From Holophaga sp. (GTDB lineage: Bacteria; Acidobacteriota; Holophagae; Holophagales; Holophagaceae): 5,399 nucleotides of DNA. The position numbers and the translations under genes are program-made. The DNA is taken from NCBI GenBank assembly GCA_030691225.1, contig JAUYES010000557.1, positions 1-5,399 of the forward strand, given 5' to 3'. The notes under the pieces are model-generated. The model made no database searches. It was given only the letters and a program-made list of their open reading frames with translations, and was not told the DNA's origin. Positions within the stretch are counted from its first letter, which is position 1. The number at the start of each line of letters is the position of its first letter. Shown here piece by piece: positions 4,159 through 5,399 of this stretch.

Positions 4159-5399
4159 GTGGTAGCCATCCAAAACAAGAAACTCGATCTGGACGTTTTC
4201 CAGGCGGAACAGCAGCAGGTGCGCACCGCGTGGCCCACGGGTGCGGAGGTGGATTTCGATGCTGCCATCGCCTACCACCAGAGCATCCCCGCCGAGAAGC
4301 GCTTCTCCGATGTGCTGGCCAAGGCCGACTTGGAAGGCAAGACCCTGATTCAGCCCCGCGCGGGTGTGGCGCTGGTCGATGAACACATCGATCTGCTCCA
4401 GGCCCTTTCCGCCGAAGCGGATCTGCTGCCCTCCACCATCGATGCCTACACGCGACAGAATCAATATAGCGAAGCTCAAAAGGGCATCGATCGTTCGCTG
4501 GAAGCGGGCCGCTCGCTGCTCAATGGTTTCCCCGCCGTGAACCACGGCCTGGTAGGCTGCCGCCGCGTAGTGGAAGGTGTCTCCAAACCCATCCAAGTGC
4601 GCCACGGAACGCCCGATGCGCGCCTGCTTACCGAGATCACCCTGGCGGCGGGCTTCACGTCCTACGAGGGCGGCGGCATTTCCTACAACATTCCCTACGC
4701 CAAGAAGATCGGCCTGGAAGCCACCATTCGCCATTGGCAGTATGTCGACCGGCTCGTGGGCCTCTACCAGGAGCGCGGCATCACCATCAACCGCGAGCCC
4801 TTCGGCCCCCTCACCGGTTCACTCGTGCCGCCCTTCATCTCGCACTCCGTCGCCATTCTCGAAGGCCTGCTGGCCCTGGAACAGGGCGTAAAGTGCCTGA
4901 CCCTGGGCTACGGTCAGTTGGGCAATCTGGTGCAGGATGTGGCGGCCATCGCCTCCCTGCGCGAATTGGCCGACGAATACTTCCAGGCCGCCGGCTTCAC
5001 GGGCTACCGTCTCACCACCGTGCTCCATCAATGGATGGGCGGCTTCCCCGAAGATGAAAGCAAGGCCTTCGGCGTCATCGCCTGGGGCACGGCCGTGGCC
5101 GCCATGGCCAAGGCCACCAAGGTCATCGTCAAGACGCCCCACGAGGCCTCAGGCATTCCCACCAAGGAAGCCAACTTGCAGGGCCTGCGCGCCACGCGCC
5201 AGATGGTGAACATGCTGCAGGATCAGACCGCCATTCCCTTCGCCGAAGTGCAAATCGAGAAGGAACTGATCAAGCAGGAAGTCCGCACCGTGCTCAATCG
5301 TGTGCTGGAAATGGGCGATGGCGACGCCGCCATCGGCGCCGTGCGTGCCTTCGAGGCCGGGGTGCTGGATGTGCCCTTCGCACCTTCCATCCATAACGC
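4159..5399 (+). CDS. glmE: Glutamate mutase epsilon subunit (methylaspartate mutase E), 3' end outside window
   Basis: The frame runs from GTG 4159 to the window edge with no stop: 413 complete codons of about 483 in the clostridial protein (MutE), so roughly 70 residues are missing. This is the catalytic TIM-barrel subunit that pairs with GlmS around adenosylcobalamin. The N-terminus (LDLDVFQAEQQQVRTAWPTG, 9-28) fits the family, supporting the start. Active-site residues known from the Clostridium cochlearium structure are all present. The three-arginine substrate clamp (family Arg66, Arg100, Arg149) is R67 in QPRAGV, R99 in AYTRQN and R148 in RHGTPD. Glu171 is E170 in YEGGG, Tyr177 and Tyr181 are Y176 and Y180 in SYNIPY, and Lys326 is K325 in VKTPHEA. 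Other conserved blocks are NREPFGPLTG (211-220), HQWMGGFPEDESKAFGV (290-306) and AFEAGVLDVPFAPS (397-410). The gap after glmL is 14 bases, so it belongs to the same operon. The enzyme should be active, assuming the missing end is intact. Confidence 0.96.
   Translation, partial: MVAIQNKKLDLDVFQAEQQQVRTAWPTGAEVDFDAAIAYHQSIPAEKRFSDVLAKADLEGKTLIQPRAGVALVDEHIDLLQALSAEADLLPSTIDAYTRQNQYSEAQKGIDRSLEAGRSLLNGFPAVNHGLVGCRRVVEGVSKPIQVRHGTPDARLLTEITLAAGFTSYEGGGISYNIPYAKKIGLEATIRHWQYVDRLVGLYQERGITINREPFGPLTGSLVPPFISHSVAILEGLLALEQGVKCLTLGYGQLGNLVQDVAAIASLRELADEYFQAAGFTGYRLTTVLHQWMGGFPEDESKAFGVIAWGTAVAAMAKATKVIVKTPHEASGIPTKEANLQGLRATRQMVNMLQDQTAIPFAEVQIEKELIKQEVRTVLNRVLEMGDGDAAIGAVRAFEAGVLDVPFAPSIHN

Noticed and set aside
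4141..4734. Minus-strand open frame of 197 codons opposite the start of glmE.
   Set aside because: The plus strand here encodes the conserved glmE active-site residues, so the antisense frame is a shadow.

Overview
The window looks like chromosomal DNA of a GC-rich bacterium. Intergenic DNA is sparse, genes are tightly packed and Shine-Dalgarno sites are clear. No ribosomal RNA, tRNA or other taxonomic marker is present, so the assignment is weak. The dispersed CACAAAG-type palindromic repeat and the extended nucleoside-diphosphate-kinase-like protein recall environmental lineages such as Acidobacteriota (for example the Holophaga/Geothrix side), but this is an impression from memory and was not searched.

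Layout. (1) Positions 2-661, + strand: the 3' part of a protein with the catalytic C-terminal half of nucleoside diphosphate kinase and a long C-terminal tail. (2) Positions 661-829: no gene. It holds a large imperfect inverted repeat of the CACAAAG/CTTTGTG type that begins at the stop codon of the first gene, then a T7 run and a small perfect hairpin. (3) Positions 830-1111, - strand: a small protein with two membrane helices, whose start is fixed by a strong AGGAG site. (4) Positions 1112-1265: a divergent intergenic region. At its right end are two abutting dyads that cover the ribosome binding site and the start codon of the next gene. (5) Positions 1266-2234, + strand: a GntR-family regulator with an N-terminal winged helix and an effector-like C-terminal domain I cannot name. 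(6) Positions 2274-5399, + strand: the adenosylcobalamin-dependent glutamate mutase genes glmS (sigma subunit), glmL (MutL, the ATPase-like accessory/reactivation protein) and glmE (epsilon subunit, cut by the window edge about 70 residues before its expected end).

How the genes work together. GlmS binds the cobalamin cofactor through its DxHxxG motif and GlmE supplies the barrel and substrate pocket. Together they interconvert L-glutamate and (2S,3S)-3-methylaspartate, the first step of the methylaspartate route of glutamate fermentation. GlmL is thought to keep the holoenzyme active by exchanging damaged cofactor. The regulator lies 39 bp upstream on the same strand and is the obvious candidate to control the operon, probably including itself. 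The order glmS-glmL-glmE is the clostridial order (mutS-mutL-mutE, followed there by methylaspartate ammonia-lyase), so that lyase gene is expected just beyond the right edge. I see no cobalamin riboswitch in front of the operon.

The window is mostly a recognisable pathway operon. I do not see an unknown defence or mobile system. The least explained parts are the regulator's C-terminal domain, the paired dyads over its start, and the repeat at the end of the first gene.
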